Assembly (NCBI GenBank): GCA_963618495.1 | Contig: CAVESF010000010.1 | Span: 1-61,393, forward strand | DNA from: Apopatosoma sp963618495 | Lineage (GTDB): Bacteria > Bacillota > Clostridia > Oscillospirales > CAG-272 | Reading direction: 5' to 3' | Length of the DNA stretch: 61,393 nucleotides | In this document: positions 1-8,943 of the stretch, one piece after another | Position numbering within the stretch: the stretch's first letter is position 1 | How the letters are laid out: every line of letters begins with the position of its first letter | Translations under genes and position numbers: made by a program | Notes under the pieces: model-generated | Database searches by the model: none | Told to the model about the DNA's origin: nothing | Seen by the model: only the letters and a program-made list of their open reading frames with translations

Positions 1-116
1 CTCTCTAAAAGCGATGTCAGTTCGTTGCCTAATTTTTAATATTTTCTACCTTGAGACTCTTTTTTGTGCTGTCCGTACAATTTGGGGCAGTTCAAAAACG
101 CCTCTGCTCTTTCCTT

Positions 117-527
117 TTATGCTATAACCGTACCCGTCATATCGATATCCGCCGAGGCGGGTATTTCTTCATCGCTTTTTGCGGCGGCAAGACCGAAACT
201 GACTGTTATCGCGTCATTCACCCTCTGCATAAGTAGTTCGTCGAGATGCCCCATTTTTTCACGCAGGCGCTTTTTGTCTATAGTCCTTATCTGCTCGAGC
301 AGTATCACGGAATCCTTTGCAAGTCCGAAATTTCGGGCATAGACATCTATATGAGTGGGGAGCTTCACCTTGTCAAGTCTGCTTGTTATCGCGGCGGCGA
401 TGACTGTCGGGCTGTATTTGTTTCCCACATCATTCTGTACTATGAGAACGGGGCGCAGTCCTCCCTGCTCGCTTCCGACAACAGGACTGAGGTCGGCATA
501 GAAAATATCTCCTCGTTTTACGGTCAA
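117..527 (-). CDS. mazF: MazF/PemK-family endoribonuclease (NdoA-like toxin)
   Basis: A 136-residue protein with the classic MazF start: KRGDIFYADL, then the GSEQGG-RPVLIVQN segment and an ITS-containing core. MazF enzymes cleave single-stranded mRNA at short motifs and are normally neutralised by a co-transcribed antitoxin. The start is TTG at 527, the only in-frame start that fits the family N-terminus; the RBS is weak (GAGAG about 12 nt upstream). The family is usually about 115 residues, so the acidic tail (KSDEEIPASADIDM and on) is an extra ~20 residues. No antitoxin ORF lies in the 260 bases directly upstream. The family call is sure; toxin activity in the cell is inferred. Confidence 0.93.
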   Translation of the reverse strand: MTVKRGDIFYADLSPVVGSEQGGLRPVLIVQNDVGNKYSPTVIAAAITSRLDKVKLPTHIDVYARNFGLAKDSVILLEQIRTIDKKRLREKMGHLDELLMQRVNDAITVSFGLAAAKSDEEIPASADIDMTGTVIA

Positions 528-836
528 TTTTTTTCACACTCTCTTTTTTATAGTTTGAAAGAAAAAACTTTCTACTATATTTTTACCGATTTTACCGCTT
601 TGTTAGTCAAGGAAATAAATAAACCGTATGCCAAAATCTGACAAAAATATGCGGCATATCATTTCCTAATATAGTATATTGCATATTTCGGTTTTTGCCA
701 AAGCCTTGCCCGCCTCAGTCTACATATTTCGTCACGGCGCGTAATATAATAATGGCAGGGACAATAGATTTTCCCTCGCTTGTATTTCATTTCAATTCAT
801 TCACAGAGCAGAAACGCTTCACTTTGCAAAAAACCC
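528..836. other. Gene-free spacer between mazF and pcp
   Basis: No plausible coding sequence on either strand. An interrupted inverted repeat (TATGCC near 628, GGCATA near 653) is the only structure seen. This is where a MazE/NdoAI antitoxin would be expected, and none is visible. Confidence 0.6.
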
Positions 837-865
837 TTGACTTTTCGGATGAAACCGTATAAAAT
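837..865 (+). promoter_or_regulatory. Promoter of pcp
   Basis: TTGACT (837-842), a 17-base spacer and TAAAAT (860-865), about 37 bases before the pcp start codon. Confidence 0.7.
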
Positions 866-901
866 AATAATTGAGTGAAAAGGGAGAGGTGTTTTTGCCC
901 G

Positions 902-1549
902 ATGAAAAAGGTGCTGATAACAGGCTTTGAGCCATTCGGCGGCGCAGAGAGAAATCCGTCATATGACGCGGTAGCGGCTCTGCCGGATATCGAAAACACC
1001 GAGATAAAAAAGCTGTTCCTCCCCGTTGTCTGGGACAGGGCGACAGATATCCTCGAGAAAGAAATAGCCCTATTTTCACCGGACATTGTTATTTTGTCAG
1101 GACTTGCGGGCGGCTCAAAATGCATACGCATTGAGCGCATAGGCATAAATCTTCGCGGCGCTGTCCGCGACAATGAGGGACTTTTCCCATCACATTCCGA
1201 TATTCCTGCGGAATCTCCGTGCATTTCCGGCGGCGATGCGGCATATTTTTCCACTTTCGATTTTGCCGCGATAAAAGATGCCGTCTCGGCACTCGGACTT
1301 CCCGTTTCATATTCGTTTTCCGCGGGGACTTACCTTTGTAACGATATACTCTACCATACTCTCTTCAAGAACGCGACGGAAAAAAGAAATATGCAGGTCG
1401 GATTTATCCATCTTCCTTATGAATCCGGCGAAAACATCGGGCAGGATGTCTTTTCCATGCCGCTTTCCGACATGGTTAATGCTCTGCGCAGTGCGATTGC
1501 CGCCTGTGCTTTTCCCTGCGCCGATTCAAATCTCACAAAGAAAGGCTGA
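902..1549 (+). CDS. pcp: Pyroglutamyl-peptidase I
   Basis: A 215-residue cysteine peptidase of family C15 that removes N-terminal pyroglutamate from peptides in the cytosol. It opens with LITGFEPFGGAERNPS, the hallmark of the family. The catalytic triad can be placed: Glu in SKCIRIERIGIN, Cys in SAGTYLCNDILY and His in VGFIHLPY. The usual length is 200-225 residues. ATG at 902 is preferred over an upstream in-frame ATG at 875 because GGGAGAGG sits just before it and the family motif begins there. The next gene, a lipoprotein, starts 5 bases after the stop, so the two are probably co-transcribed. Confidence 0.95.
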   Translation: MKKVLITGFEPFGGAERNPSYDAVAALPDIENTEIKKLFLPVVWDRATDILEKEIALFSPDIVILSGLAGGSKCIRIERIGINLRGAVRDNEGLFPSHSDIPAESPCISGGDAAYFSTFDFAAIKDAVSALGLPVSYSFSAGTYLCNDILYHTLFKNATEKRNMQVGFIHLPYESGENIGQDVFSMPLSDMVNALRSAIAACAFPCADSNLTKKG

Positions 1550-1554
1550 GACAA

Positions 1555-2337
1555 ATGAAAAAAACATTACTCAAAAAAATGCTCTGTTTACTGCTTGCCT
1601 CATGCATTATGATACTTGTAGCAAGCTGTACTCCCTCAAAGAGCATGCAGAAAAAAGTGCTTAATTACCTTCATGAAAAATATGGAAACAACTATGATTT
1701 CGAGTATATAAGCTATACTCAGAACAAGGGCACAAACGGCAGATACGAGGTCAATGTCAGATGCAAAAATGACGGACTCGATTTCAGAATCTTCGTCTAC
1801 TCTTCCGTGCTGATAACAGACAGCTATTCCGTTGACCGCGCGAATGTCGCTATGGAAAAGAACATACGCGAATTTCTTCTTTCCCGCGATTATTCGGATT
1901 CCATAGAGAAAATCACATGGCTGAATTCCTTTGAGGACGACGCAACGGATTATAAATTCCGTACCGTTCCCCTCACAGACCACTATGACCTCTCCGATGC
2001 GGAAAATATTTACCGCGTGGAAATGACAGACGGACTTAATCCCTATCAGTTTGTCGGCGGTATATATAATTTCAATGCCGACCTGCTTGATTCCGGCGTT
2101 GAGCTGAAGTCCGCTTCGTTCTCTTTCGAATATAAGGATCTGACGTTCGTTGTGGAGACGGATTCCGAATCCATAAAGAAATACAGCTACGGCGAAACCA
2201 TAGAAAAAATGGTTCCCATCATAGAAGAAAACGCAAGCGAAAAAGGTGGTCTTTTCAGCATAAACAAAGTATGTACCATCAAAATGGATGCCGCTATGAA
2301 AGGCGAAGAATTTGCCGTTCAGAAGAGCGTGCATTGA
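1555..2337 (+). CDS. Predicted lipoprotein, function unknown
   Basis: A 260-residue secreted lipoprotein. It has a Lys-rich N-terminus, a hydrophobic stretch and a lipobox (LVASC, Cys about residue 25). The remainder is hydrophilic, alpha/beta-like, with many Tyr and Asp residues and no enzyme motif I recognise. It lies 5 bases after pcp and is followed by a strong terminator, so pcp and this gene form a two-gene unit. The real gene status is supported by the signal peptide, its position and the terminator. No function is proposed. Confidence 0.85.
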   Translation: MKKTLLKKMLCLLLASCIMILVASCTPSKSMQKKVLNYLHEKYGNNYDFEYISYTQNKGTNGRYEVNVRCKNDGLDFRIFVYSSVLITDSYSVDRANVAMEKNIREFLLSRDYSDSIEKITWLNSFEDDATDYKFRTVPLTDHYDLSDAENIYRVEMTDGLNPYQFVGGIYNFNADLLDSGVELKSASFSFEYKDLTFVVETDSESIKKYSYGETIEKMVPIIEENASEKGGLFSINKVCTIKMDAAMKGEEFAVQKSVH

Positions 2338-2349
2338 CAAAGCAAGTAA

Positions 2350-2377
2350 GGGCGACCGACGGTCGCCCTGTTTTTTT
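2350..2377 (+). terminator. Rho-independent terminator after the lipoprotein gene
   Basis: Perfect 8-bp stem GGGCGACC/GGTCGCCC with a 3-base loop, followed by a seven-T run. Confidence 0.9.
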
Positions 2378-2450
2378 GCAAAAAAGCCTGTCGCGGTGCA
2401 GCTTTTGCGTTTTATACAAATGTTTATCACGAGAAATTTATAAGTTGTAC

Positions 2451-2479
2451 TTGAAAAGTTAATAATTATGTTGTATAAT
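2451..2479 (+). promoter_or_regulatory. Promoter of the GT2 glycosyltransferase gene
   Basis: TTGAAA (2451-2456), 17-base spacer, TATAAT (2474-2479). Confidence 0.75.
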
Positions 2480-2531
2480 CAATTCAAATGCAGGAATAAA
2501 GTACAATCTGACACCTGCGCGGAGGACAAAA

Positions 2532-3251
2532 ATGAAAATAACGCTTATTATACCGATGTATAACGAAAGTTCCATAATAAACGGAGCCATAGATACATTT
2601 TACGGATATATGAAAGAGCATTTTGACGATTGGGAGCTGATATTTGTGGACGATGGCTCTGTCGACGGATGCGGAAAGGCTGTCGAGGCAAAAAGCGCAG
2701 AGGACAATCGCGTGCGGCTTATCTCGTATGCTCCGAATATGGGAAAAGGTTGCGCCGTGCGTACAGGCATGCTCGCTTCCACGGGTGATATCGTGATTTT
2801 CACCGACTGCGACAATGCATACGGCACTGCTGTGATAGGCAGGATGGTAAAGCAGTTTGAGGAGAGCGACTTTGATGTGATACTCGGATCGCGAAATGTT
2901 TCCGCCGACGGATACGACGGCTACACTTTCATCCGCAAGCTCGCATCGAAAACATATCTCAAGGTGCTTTCGATTGCCGCCGGATTCAAATATTCCGATT
3001 CGCAGTGCGGATTCAAGGGTTATCGCGGAGAGGCGGCAAGGAGAATTTTCCGCAACTGCGAGGTGAACCGTTTCGCCTTTGACCTTGAGGCTACGATGAT
3101 AGCGCAGCGTCTCGGCTACAAGATAGGCGAGATGGGCGTCAAGGTTATAAACCACCGCGAATCGAAAGTAAATGTTCTGCGCGACACGCCGAAAATGCTC
3201 GCCGATGTGCGCCGCATGAAGAAAAACGTGAAAAATAAGACGCTTGTATAA
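2532..3251 (+). CDS. Family 2 glycosyltransferase (dolichyl-phosphate mannose/glucose synthase-like)
   Basis: A 239-residue GT-A enzyme that likely moves a sugar from a nucleotide sugar to a polyprenyl phosphate. The N-terminus TLIIPMYNES, the VDDGSVDG motif and the metal-binding DCDNAYG region are typical, as is the DSQCGFKGYR segment in the acceptor site. It lacks C-terminal membrane helices, as in soluble DPM1-type enzymes. An ATG with the upstream RBS GCGGAGGA gives the expected N-terminus. It stands alone between its own promoter and terminator. The acceptor cannot be predicted from the sequence. Confidence 0.9.
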   Translation: MKITLIIPMYNESSIINGAIDTFYGYMKEHFDDWELIFVDDGSVDGCGKAVEAKSAEDNRVRLISYAPNMGKGCAVRTGMLASTGDIVIFTDCDNAYGTAVIGRMVKQFEESDFDVILGSRNVSADGYDGYTFIRKLASKTYLKVLSIAAGFKYSDSQCGFKGYRGEAARRIFRNCEVNRFAFDLEATMIAQRLGYKIGEMGVKVINHRESKVNVLRDTPKMLADVRRMKKNVKNKTLV

Positions 3252-3256
3252 AACGC

Positions 3257-3285
3257 AAAAAAGCTTGGTGTGACCGAGCTTTTTT
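3257..3285 (+). terminator. Terminator after the GT2 gene
   Basis: Stem AAGCTTGG/CCGAGCTT (one G-U pair) followed by a T run. Confidence 0.8.
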
Positions 3286-3335
3286 GCCTTTTGGATGTTT
3301 CTCTTATCGATGGGAAAAGTAGCTTTTGTTTCATC

Positions 3336-3367
3336 GCAAAAAATCCCTCGGCGGTGCCGGGGGATTT
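3336..3367 (-). terminator. Terminator of the flavodiiron gene
   Basis: Read on the minus strand: 12-bp stem (one wobble) around AAATCCC...GGGATTT ending in six T residues, 17 bases past the stop codon. Confidence 0.85.
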
Positions 3368-3383
3368 GCTTTTCATTTTTATA

Positions 3384-5174
3384 TTATTTTATCGGTTCGA
3401 AATCAGCCGCGCCGTGCTTGCAAAGCGGGCAGTTATAGTCCGCGGGCAGTTCATCGCCCTCATAGACATAGCCGCAGACCTTGCAGACATAGCCTTTCTT
3501 CCCCTCCGTTTCGGGCTTGGGCTTCACATTTTTGTGGTAGTAATCATAAGTCATCGTCGGCTTGTCGCTTATCACGCGCGCCTCCGTCACAGAGCAGATG
3601 AACATTCCGTGCGAGTCGAGGTCGACATAGTCCTCAACCTTGAGCGAGAAAACGGCGTTTATATAGTGCGGCAATATGACGAGCCCGTTGTCCGCGCGTG
3701 CGGGCGTGCAACCCTCAAATTTATTTACATTGCGTCCGCTCCGGAAGCCGAACTTCTCAAAAACCTTGAAAGGCGCTTCCGTCGAGAGGCAGTTTACATT
3801 CATTATTCCCGTGCGCTTTATCACATGGTATGAGTAATTTGCCTTATTGATGTTGACGGCGATTCTGTTCGGATTGTCGGAAACCTGCGTCACGGTATTT
3901 ACGATAAGTCCGTTGTCATGCTTGCCGTCATTCGAGGTGACGACATAAAGCCCGTAACCTATGCGGAAAAGCGCACTCATATCGTTTTTATTTGCCGCCG
4001 CGGGAGAAAGCGCCGCATATTCGCGGCAGAGCTCCTCTGCCATCATCCCTATCTCTTCCCCGTTCGCCTCGGTCATGGCGGACTTCACCGTTACAACTCC
4101 GTCAAGCCATGTGATATTTTTGCAGCCCTCGAGCATGCCGCGCATTACCTTTGCGGCGAGCGGCGCCCATGAACCGTTTTCGATAAGTCCCACAGTGCGG
4201 TTTTTGAAGCCGCGCTCCGTCAGATGATTTATAAATTCGCGCATAAACGGGAAAATTTCCGCATTATATGTTGTTGTCGCGAGAACAAGCTTGCCATAGC
4301 GGAAAGCATCGGCAACAGCCGCCGACATATCGCCGCGGGCAAGGTCGTGAACGGCGACATTCGGGCAACCGCCCGCGCGGAGCTCATCGGCAAGCAGAAG
4401 CGCCGCCTTTTTCGTATTGCCGTAAACCGAGGTATACGCGATGCAGACGCCCTCGCTCTCGACGCCGTAAGACGACCATGTATTGTAGAGGTCTATATAA
4501 TATGAAAGATTCTCCGAAAGCACGGGACCGTGAAGCGGGCAGATGATATCGATATCGAGCGTTCCCGCCTTTTTGAGAAGCGACTGAACCTGTGCGCCGT
4601 ATTTGCCGACTATTCCTATATAATATCTTCTCGCTTCATCTGTCCAAGGCTCCTCGGCGTCAAACGCGCCGAACTTGCCGAAGCCGTCTGCCGAGAAAAG
4701 CACTTTATCGCGGCTGTCATAAGTCACCATGACCTCCGGCCAGTGCACCATCGGTGCGAAAACAAATGTCAGCGTATGCTCGCCGAGCGAGAGCGACACG
4801 CCGTTTTCCACGATGAGCTTGTTTTTGCAGAGTCCCGCGCCGAAGAAAGCGTCTATCATGGCAAAAGCCTTAGCATTTGCAACCACTGTCGTCTCGGGAT
4901 AGGCGCGGAGGAAATTCGCTATATTTGCCGAGTGGTCGGGTTCCATATGCTGAACTATGAGAAAATCGGGACTTCTCTCTCCGAGCGCCTCGGCAAGATT
5001 ATCGAGCCACTCATGCGCAAAGGCGGCGTCCACCGTATCCATGACGGCTATCTTCTCATCCATTATAATATACGAATTATAAGCCATGCCGTTCGGCACG
5101 CGGTACTGTCCCTCGAAAAGGTCTGCTTCATGGTCGTTTACGCCGATGTATTTTATATCTCTTGTTATATTCAT
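3384..5174 (-). CDS. Flavodiiron protein fused to flavin reductase and rubredoxin domains
   Basis: A 596-residue cytosolic redox protein that reduces O2 (or NO) to protect an anaerobe. Domains in order: metallo-beta-lactamase-like diiron domain (about 1-250, with diiron ligands in HMEPDHS and later His/Asp residues); flavodoxin domain (about 250-395, starting IAYTSVYGNTK); flavin reductase-like FMN-binding domain (about 400-550, with RIGYGLYVVTS and NKANYSYHVIKRTG); C-terminal rubredoxin (CKVCGYVYEG...CPLCKHG). The built-in rubredoxin and reductase suggest that electrons flow from NAD(P)H through one polypeptide. It is monocistronic with its own promoter and terminator. Domain assignment is firm; the O2 versus NO preference is not visible. 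Confidence 0.93.
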   Translation of the reverse strand: MNITRDIKYIGVNDHEADLFEGQYRVPNGMAYNSYIIMDEKIAVMDTVDAAFAHEWLDNLAEALGERSPDFLIVQHMEPDHSANIANFLRAYPETTVVANAKAFAMIDAFFGAGLCKNKLIVENGVSLSLGEHTLTFVFAPMVHWPEVMVTYDSRDKVLFSADGFGKFGAFDAEEPWTDEARRYYIGIVGKYGAQVQSLLKKAGTLDIDIICPLHGPVLSENLSYYIDLYNTWSSYGVESEGVCIAYTSVYGNTKKAALLLADELRAGGCPNVAVHDLARGDMSAAVADAFRYGKLVLATTTYNAEIFPFMREFINHLTERGFKNRTVGLIENGSWAPLAAKVMRGMLEGCKNITWLDGVVTVKSAMTEANGEEIGMMAEELCREYAALSPAAANKNDMSALFRIGYGLYVVTSNDGKHDNGLIVNTVTQVSDNPNRIAVNINKANYSYHVIKRTGIMNVNCLSTEAPFKVFEKFGFRSGRNVNKFEGCTPARADNGLVILPHYINAVFSLKVEDYVDLDSHGMFICSVTEARVISDKPTMTYDYYHKNVKPKPETEGKKGYVCKVCGYVYEGDELPADYNCPLCKHGAADFEPIK

Positions 5175-5200
5175 TTTATCTTCTCCCGTGTTTTTTTTTC

Positions 5201-5229
5201 ATTATAACAGCTTTTTGCTTCTTTGTCAA
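5201..5229 (-). promoter_or_regulatory. Promoter of the flavodiiron gene
   Basis: On the minus strand TTGACA (5224-5229), 17-base spacer, TATAAT (5201-5206): a full consensus, suggesting high basal expression. Confidence 0.88.
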
Positions 5230-5298
5230 GCAGTAATGATTATTGTTATCAAATATTTTTTATAAATCCGAAATAAAAATAAATTTTTGCCAAAACTA

Positions 5299-5339
5299 TT
5301 GACAAAACAATAGTTTCGTGATATAACTGTACTAACAGT
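5299..5339 (+). promoter_or_regulatory. Promoter and probable GntR operator of the ABC efflux operon
   Basis: TTGACA (5299-5304), 17-base spacer, TATAAC (5322-5327). An inverted repeat ACTGT-ACTA-ACAGT (5326-5339) overlaps the end of the -10 box, a place where a repressor would block transcription. The adjacent first gene encodes a YtrA-like repressor, so autoregulation is inferred. Confidence 0.7.
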
Positions 5340-5367
5340 AATAATACGGTTAAAGGAGGTAGGCATT

Positions 5368-5745
5368 ATGATTCAGATAGACCCGCGTTCGAGGACGCCG
5401 ATATACGAGCAACTCGTGGACGGGATAACAAAGCTCGTGGTCTCGGGCGCGATGGAAGCAGACGGCGCAGTGCCCTCTGTGCGCACCCTCGCGGCGGAGC
5501 TCTCCGTAAATCCGAATACGGTGCAGAAAGCTTTTTCCGAGCTTGAGCGCCGCGGCATACTCTGCAGTGTCCCGGGGAAAGGGCGCTTCGTAAACGGAGA
5601 TGTGTCGGTTTTACGGACTAAACAGGCGGAAAAGCAGCTTGAAGTGCTCGCGGCAGAGATGAAAAAAGCCGTTTCCATGGGCGTGAGCCGCGAACGCATA
5701 ATTGCACTCGCAGAAGAGATAGCAGGAGGAAAAGCCGATGATTGA
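5368..5745 (+). CDS. GntR-family transcriptional regulator (YtrA subfamily)
   Basis: A 125-residue repressor. The N-terminal winged helix starts SRTPIYEQLVDGIT and carries the recognition part SVNPNTVQKAFSELERRGI. It has only a short helical tail instead of a ligand-binding domain, which defines the YtrA subfamily. Such proteins repress adjacent ABC transporter operons, often induced by cell-wall-active peptides. The RBS is AAAGGAGG. The gene overlaps the following ATPase gene by 8 bases, indicating translational coupling. The inducer is unknown. Confidence 0.93.
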   Translation: MIQIDPRSRTPIYEQLVDGITKLVVSGAMEADGAVPSVRTLAAELSVNPNTVQKAFSELERRGILCSVPGKGRFVNGDVSVLRTKQAEKQLEVLAAEMKKAVSMGVSRERIIALAEEIAGGKADD

Positions 5746-6646
5746 AATAAAAAACATAACAAAATCATATGACGAGGTGCTTTCGCTTTGCGATGTGAGC
5801 GCCACTATAGGAAGCGGATCCATCTACGGACTCATCGGAAGCAACGGCGCCGGCAAAAGCACGCTGCTGCGCGTCATGGCGGGCATCTTCAAGCCCGACA
5901 GCGGCGAGATACTCTTTGACGGCAGACCTGTTTTCGAAAACAACACCGTCAAAAAGGAAATATTCTATATTTCCGATGACGAATACAAGCTCCCGGGAGC
6001 AAATACCGACGATATGATGCGCTTCTATCGCTCGATATATGACAGATTCGATTTCGGGCGATATGAAAAGCTCTGCGAAATGCTCAAGGTTGACCGCAAG
6101 CGCTCGCTCTCGACATTTTCAAAGGGAATGAAGCGTCAGGTGGATATTCTGCTCGGGCTTTCGTGCCGTCCGCGCTATCTGCTCTGCGATGAAACCTTTG
6201 ACGGACTCGATCCCGTCATGCGTCAGTTTGTAAAAAAGCTGATATGCGAAGAGGTCGCCGAAAACGGCATGACACCGATAATCGCCTCTCACAATCTCCG
6301 CGAGCTGGAGGACCTCTGCGATCATGTAGGGCTTATCCACCGCGGCGGCATACTCTTCGAGAGCGATATCGACGATATGAAAGGCGGCATCTCGAAGGTT
6401 CAGATGGTCGTGACCGACACCGATGTCGATGTGACGAGCTTCGCACCCCTGCGCATCGTGGATTTCCGCCGTGCGGGCAGTGTGATAACGCTAATCGCGA
6501 GAGGAAGCGCCGATGAAATAGAGGCAAAGGTGCTTTCGCTCTCACCGAAATTTTATGAGATTCTCCCGCTGACGCTGGAGGAAGTATTTATATCGGAAAT
6601 GGAGGAAAAAGGATATGATTTCACAGAAATCCTCGATAAAAACTGA
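5738..6646 (+). CDS. ABC transporter ATP-binding protein
   Basis: A 302-residue ATPase of the drug/peptide-efflux class. Walker A is GSNGAGKST (about residues 36-44). The signature is degenerate (FSKGMKRQ in place of LSGGQ). Walker B is YLLCDETFDGLD and the switch His is in IIASHNLRE. The C-terminal ~80 residues form the extra domain seen in YtrB/CcmA-like ATPases. It overlaps the regulator upstream and the permease downstream, giving a compact three-gene operon. Expected at the inner face of the membrane with the permease encoded next. Confidence 0.93.
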   Translation: MIEIKNITKSYDEVLSLCDVSATIGSGSIYGLIGSNGAGKSTLLRVMAGIFKPDSGEILFDGRPVFENNTVKKEIFYISDDEYKLPGANTDDMMRFYRSIYDRFDFGRYEKLCEMLKVDRKRSLSTFSKGMKRQVDILLGLSCRPRYLLCDETFDGLDPVMRQFVKKLICEEVAENGMTPIIASHNLRELEDLCDHVGLIHRGGILFESDIDDMKGGISKVQMVVTDTDVDVTSFAPLRIVDFRRAGSVITLIARGSADEIEAKVLSLSPKFYEILPLTLEEVFISEMEEKGYDFTEILDKN

Positions 6647-8852
6647 TTCCCGTTTTTCACTTTCCGGCGCGGGCAGATTTCTTGTGTGCAAAATAAGGTC
6701 AAACTGGGCTTCTTTTCTGCTCTATTCATGCCTTGCACTGATAATACCGATATTCGTGCTCGCCGGCATGGGTTACGCGGTGGGCGCAGCGCGCGGCGTT
6801 ATGCTCCTTAAGCTGATACAGGACGAATCCGCTCAGCTTCTCTTTACATGTGCGGCTGTGGCGGCGGCGCTTCTCTCATCGGTATACGCATGGAGAAATA
6901 CGCATACCAAAGCCGGCAACTACTTTGAACACAAACTCCCGCTCACAAGAAACGCGCTTTTCCTTGCAAATTCGCTCTTCGGGCTGCTGCTCTTCGCCGT
7001 TCCTTTCCTTATCATGATGCTTATCTTCACGGTAATAGGCGCATGTAACTGCGGCAGTCTTTATGCCTCATTTATGGCGGAACTGCTCAAGATAACGGTC
7101 TACACGCTTACTTTCTATATTCTCTACTACTCCGTATTCACATTTTCCGCCGTCGTTTGCGGAAATACAGCCGTGCATATTGCATTCTCGCTGATAGTGC
7201 TTTTCATCCCGTATATGCTCAGCTTCTGCCTGCGCAATATCTTTGAGATGACATTCGGATGGGATATAGCAAAATCCACCCTGCTCGATATACTCAATAC
7301 ATCGCCGATATCGCTCTATGCCCGCTTCGGAAACATCGTGGAGATGTCAATCGGCAAGGTATTCCTCGGTTCGCTCTATGCGCTCATCGGTGCGACGGTG
7401 ATAATCGCCATCGCCTCTGTGCTCAATATCTTCTTAAAGAGCGAGCGCGCGGGCAATGCTTTCACATATAACGGCATCAAGGTGACCGTGAAATACATCA
7501 TCATATTTATAATAATGGTACTCTGTGCCTTTCCGCTCACAGACAGCAGCGCGAGAAACGCCGGCGGCATCATAATCTCTTGCCTGCTCCTTGCGCTCAT
7601 AGGATTTGCATGCAATATAGTGCTCAATATGATAATGTATCACGGTGTTCGCCGCGGCGCGCTCAAGGGCATACGCGCATTTGCCTGCGTGGCTCTTGTC
7701 TGCCTGGTAATCATGGGCGCGATGATACTGCGTTCGGGCAAAGCTCCCGTAGAGCTTTCCTCCGGCTTCTGCCGCGAGGTAATCATGTTCGATAACGGCT
7801 GCGATTACAGAGAGCGCCGCGTATATCTCATCACGGATAAGAACGATATCGGGCATCTCATGGATATTGTCTCAAACAGCAAATACACCGAGGTAAATGT
7901 AAGCTACGAAGAATCATCTGTTCCCGCAGACACAAAAGCGGCAGATAATGCAACCGACGGTTGCTTGTCAGATTCATTCCATGCGACTATAATAGTCAAT
8001 ACTGCATTCGGCTCTACCCTGCGCAATTATGTCAATTATGAAAATATAAGCAATGAGGACGCAAGGTTCATCGAAAAGCTGAAAAACAAAGCAACCATCG
8101 AAGACGCGCTCGTCTCTCTCTCGAAATCATGCGATGTCTACGCATATTCCACAGGTTTTGTCTCCATGACATTCAGAAACAGCGGACTTGACGATATCCT
8201 GCGCGATGTATATCTGCCCGAGCTTAAGGAAATGTACGGGCTTGACTCCGTAGACTTCTCCATGAAGTCCGCCTACAGCACTTTCTGCATTGAAGGATTC
8301 GGCAACAGCATAACACTCCCCATTTATTCCGACATGACGAAAACCAAAGCGGCAATAAAGAAGCTCTACAATGGCAAGGAATTTCCCGAAGCACCTGCTT
8401 TCTCGGCTGAAGAAATAGTCGAAAATCAGTGCCGCGAGATAATGGTAACATGCGATATTTACGGTGTAAGCCGTACATCCGGCGGCGATTACCACAGCGG
8501 TCAGGACTACTACCGGAGCATCGGCAGAACTTTCTCGGCGAAGATTCCCGAGGAGAAGCTTTCCATGATAGCTCTCATCAATTATCTCACGGAAAACCCC
8601 GATGCGGAACAATATTCCTCGCCGATATATGCAACGGAAGAGGATGAAAAGGCTGATAAAGACCCTATCGCGAGCGCTGAAGTCAGAGCATACATCAGAC
8701 TCGGAACTACTTCTTTCGGAGAAAGAATGGTGTCTGTTCATATTCCCTTCAACCGCGAGACGGCAAAGATCCTCGATATAGACTATGACGGGCTTGTCGC
8801 CGAAATACTGGCGTTTACCGCCGGAGACGAAAATACGGAAAGCGCTGACTAA
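6615..8852 (+). CDS. ABC transporter permease with large extracytoplasmic domain
   Basis: A 745-residue membrane protein. The first ~380 residues contain about eight to nine hydrophobic segments, for example around residues 30-55, 70-90, 110-135, 150-190, 195-215, 245-270, 290-310, 315-340 and 355-375. The last ~370 residues are hydrophilic and probably face outside. The start is ATG at 6615, preceded directly by GGAGGAAAAAGG inside the ATPase gene (32-base overlap). The partner ATPase and YtrA-type repressor suggest efflux or peptide-antibiotic sensing. The large external domain is unlike simple six-helix permeases and may bind a ligand. Confidence 0.85.
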   Translation: MISQKSSIKTDSRFSLSGAGRFLVCKIRSNWASFLLYSCLALIIPIFVLAGMGYAVGAARGVMLLKLIQDESAQLLFTCAAVAAALLSSVYAWRNTHTKAGNYFEHKLPLTRNALFLANSLFGLLLFAVPFLIMMLIFTVIGACNCGSLYASFMAELLKITVYTLTFYILYYSVFTFSAVVCGNTAVHIAFSLIVLFIPYMLSFCLRNIFEMTFGWDIAKSTLLDILNTSPISLYARFGNIVEMSIGKVFLGSLYALIGATVIIAIASVLNIFLKSERAGNAFTYNGIKVTVKYIIIFIIMVLCAFPLTDSSARNAGGIIISCLLLALIGFACNIVLNMIMYHGVRRGALKGIRAFACVALVCLVIMGAMILRSGKAPVELSSGFCREVIMFDNGCDYRERRVYLITDKNDIGHLMDIVSNSKYTEVNVSYEESSVPADTKAADNATDGCLSDSFHATIIVNTAFGSTLRNYVNYENISNEDARFIEKLKNKATIEDALVSLSKSCDVYAYSTGFVSMTFRNSGLDDILRDVYLPELKEMYGLDSVDFSMKSAYSTFCIEGFGNSITLPIYSDMTKTKAAIKKLYNGKEFPEAPAFSAEEIVENQCREIMVTCDIYGVSRTSGGDYHSGQDYYRSIGRTFSAKIPEEKLSMIALINYLTENPDAEQYSSPIYATEEDEKADKDPIASAEVRAYIRLGTTSFGERMVSVHIPFNRETAKILDIDYDGLVAEILAFTAGDENTESAD

Positions 8853-8894
8853 AGCTCTTTTCTTCGGGCAAAAAATAAAAATAAAGCCGAAAAT

Positions 8895-8916
8895 GAGGCA
8901 CATTTCCGTGTGCCTC
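8895..8916. other. Intergenic hairpin before the membrane glycosyltransferase gene
   Basis: GAGGCACA/TGTGCCTC, 8-bp stem with a 6-base loop and no T run on the plus strand. It may separate the ABC operon from the next gene as an mRNA end or a processing site. Confidence 0.45.
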
Positions 8917-8943
8917 CCGCCGGCAAATAATAAAGGATAAAAA

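Noticed and set aside
2484..3155. Long minus-strand open frame over the GT2 gene
   Set aside because: It is antisense to a gene with clear glycosyltransferase motifs, and its translation is unlike any known family (many His/Cys, no RBS).
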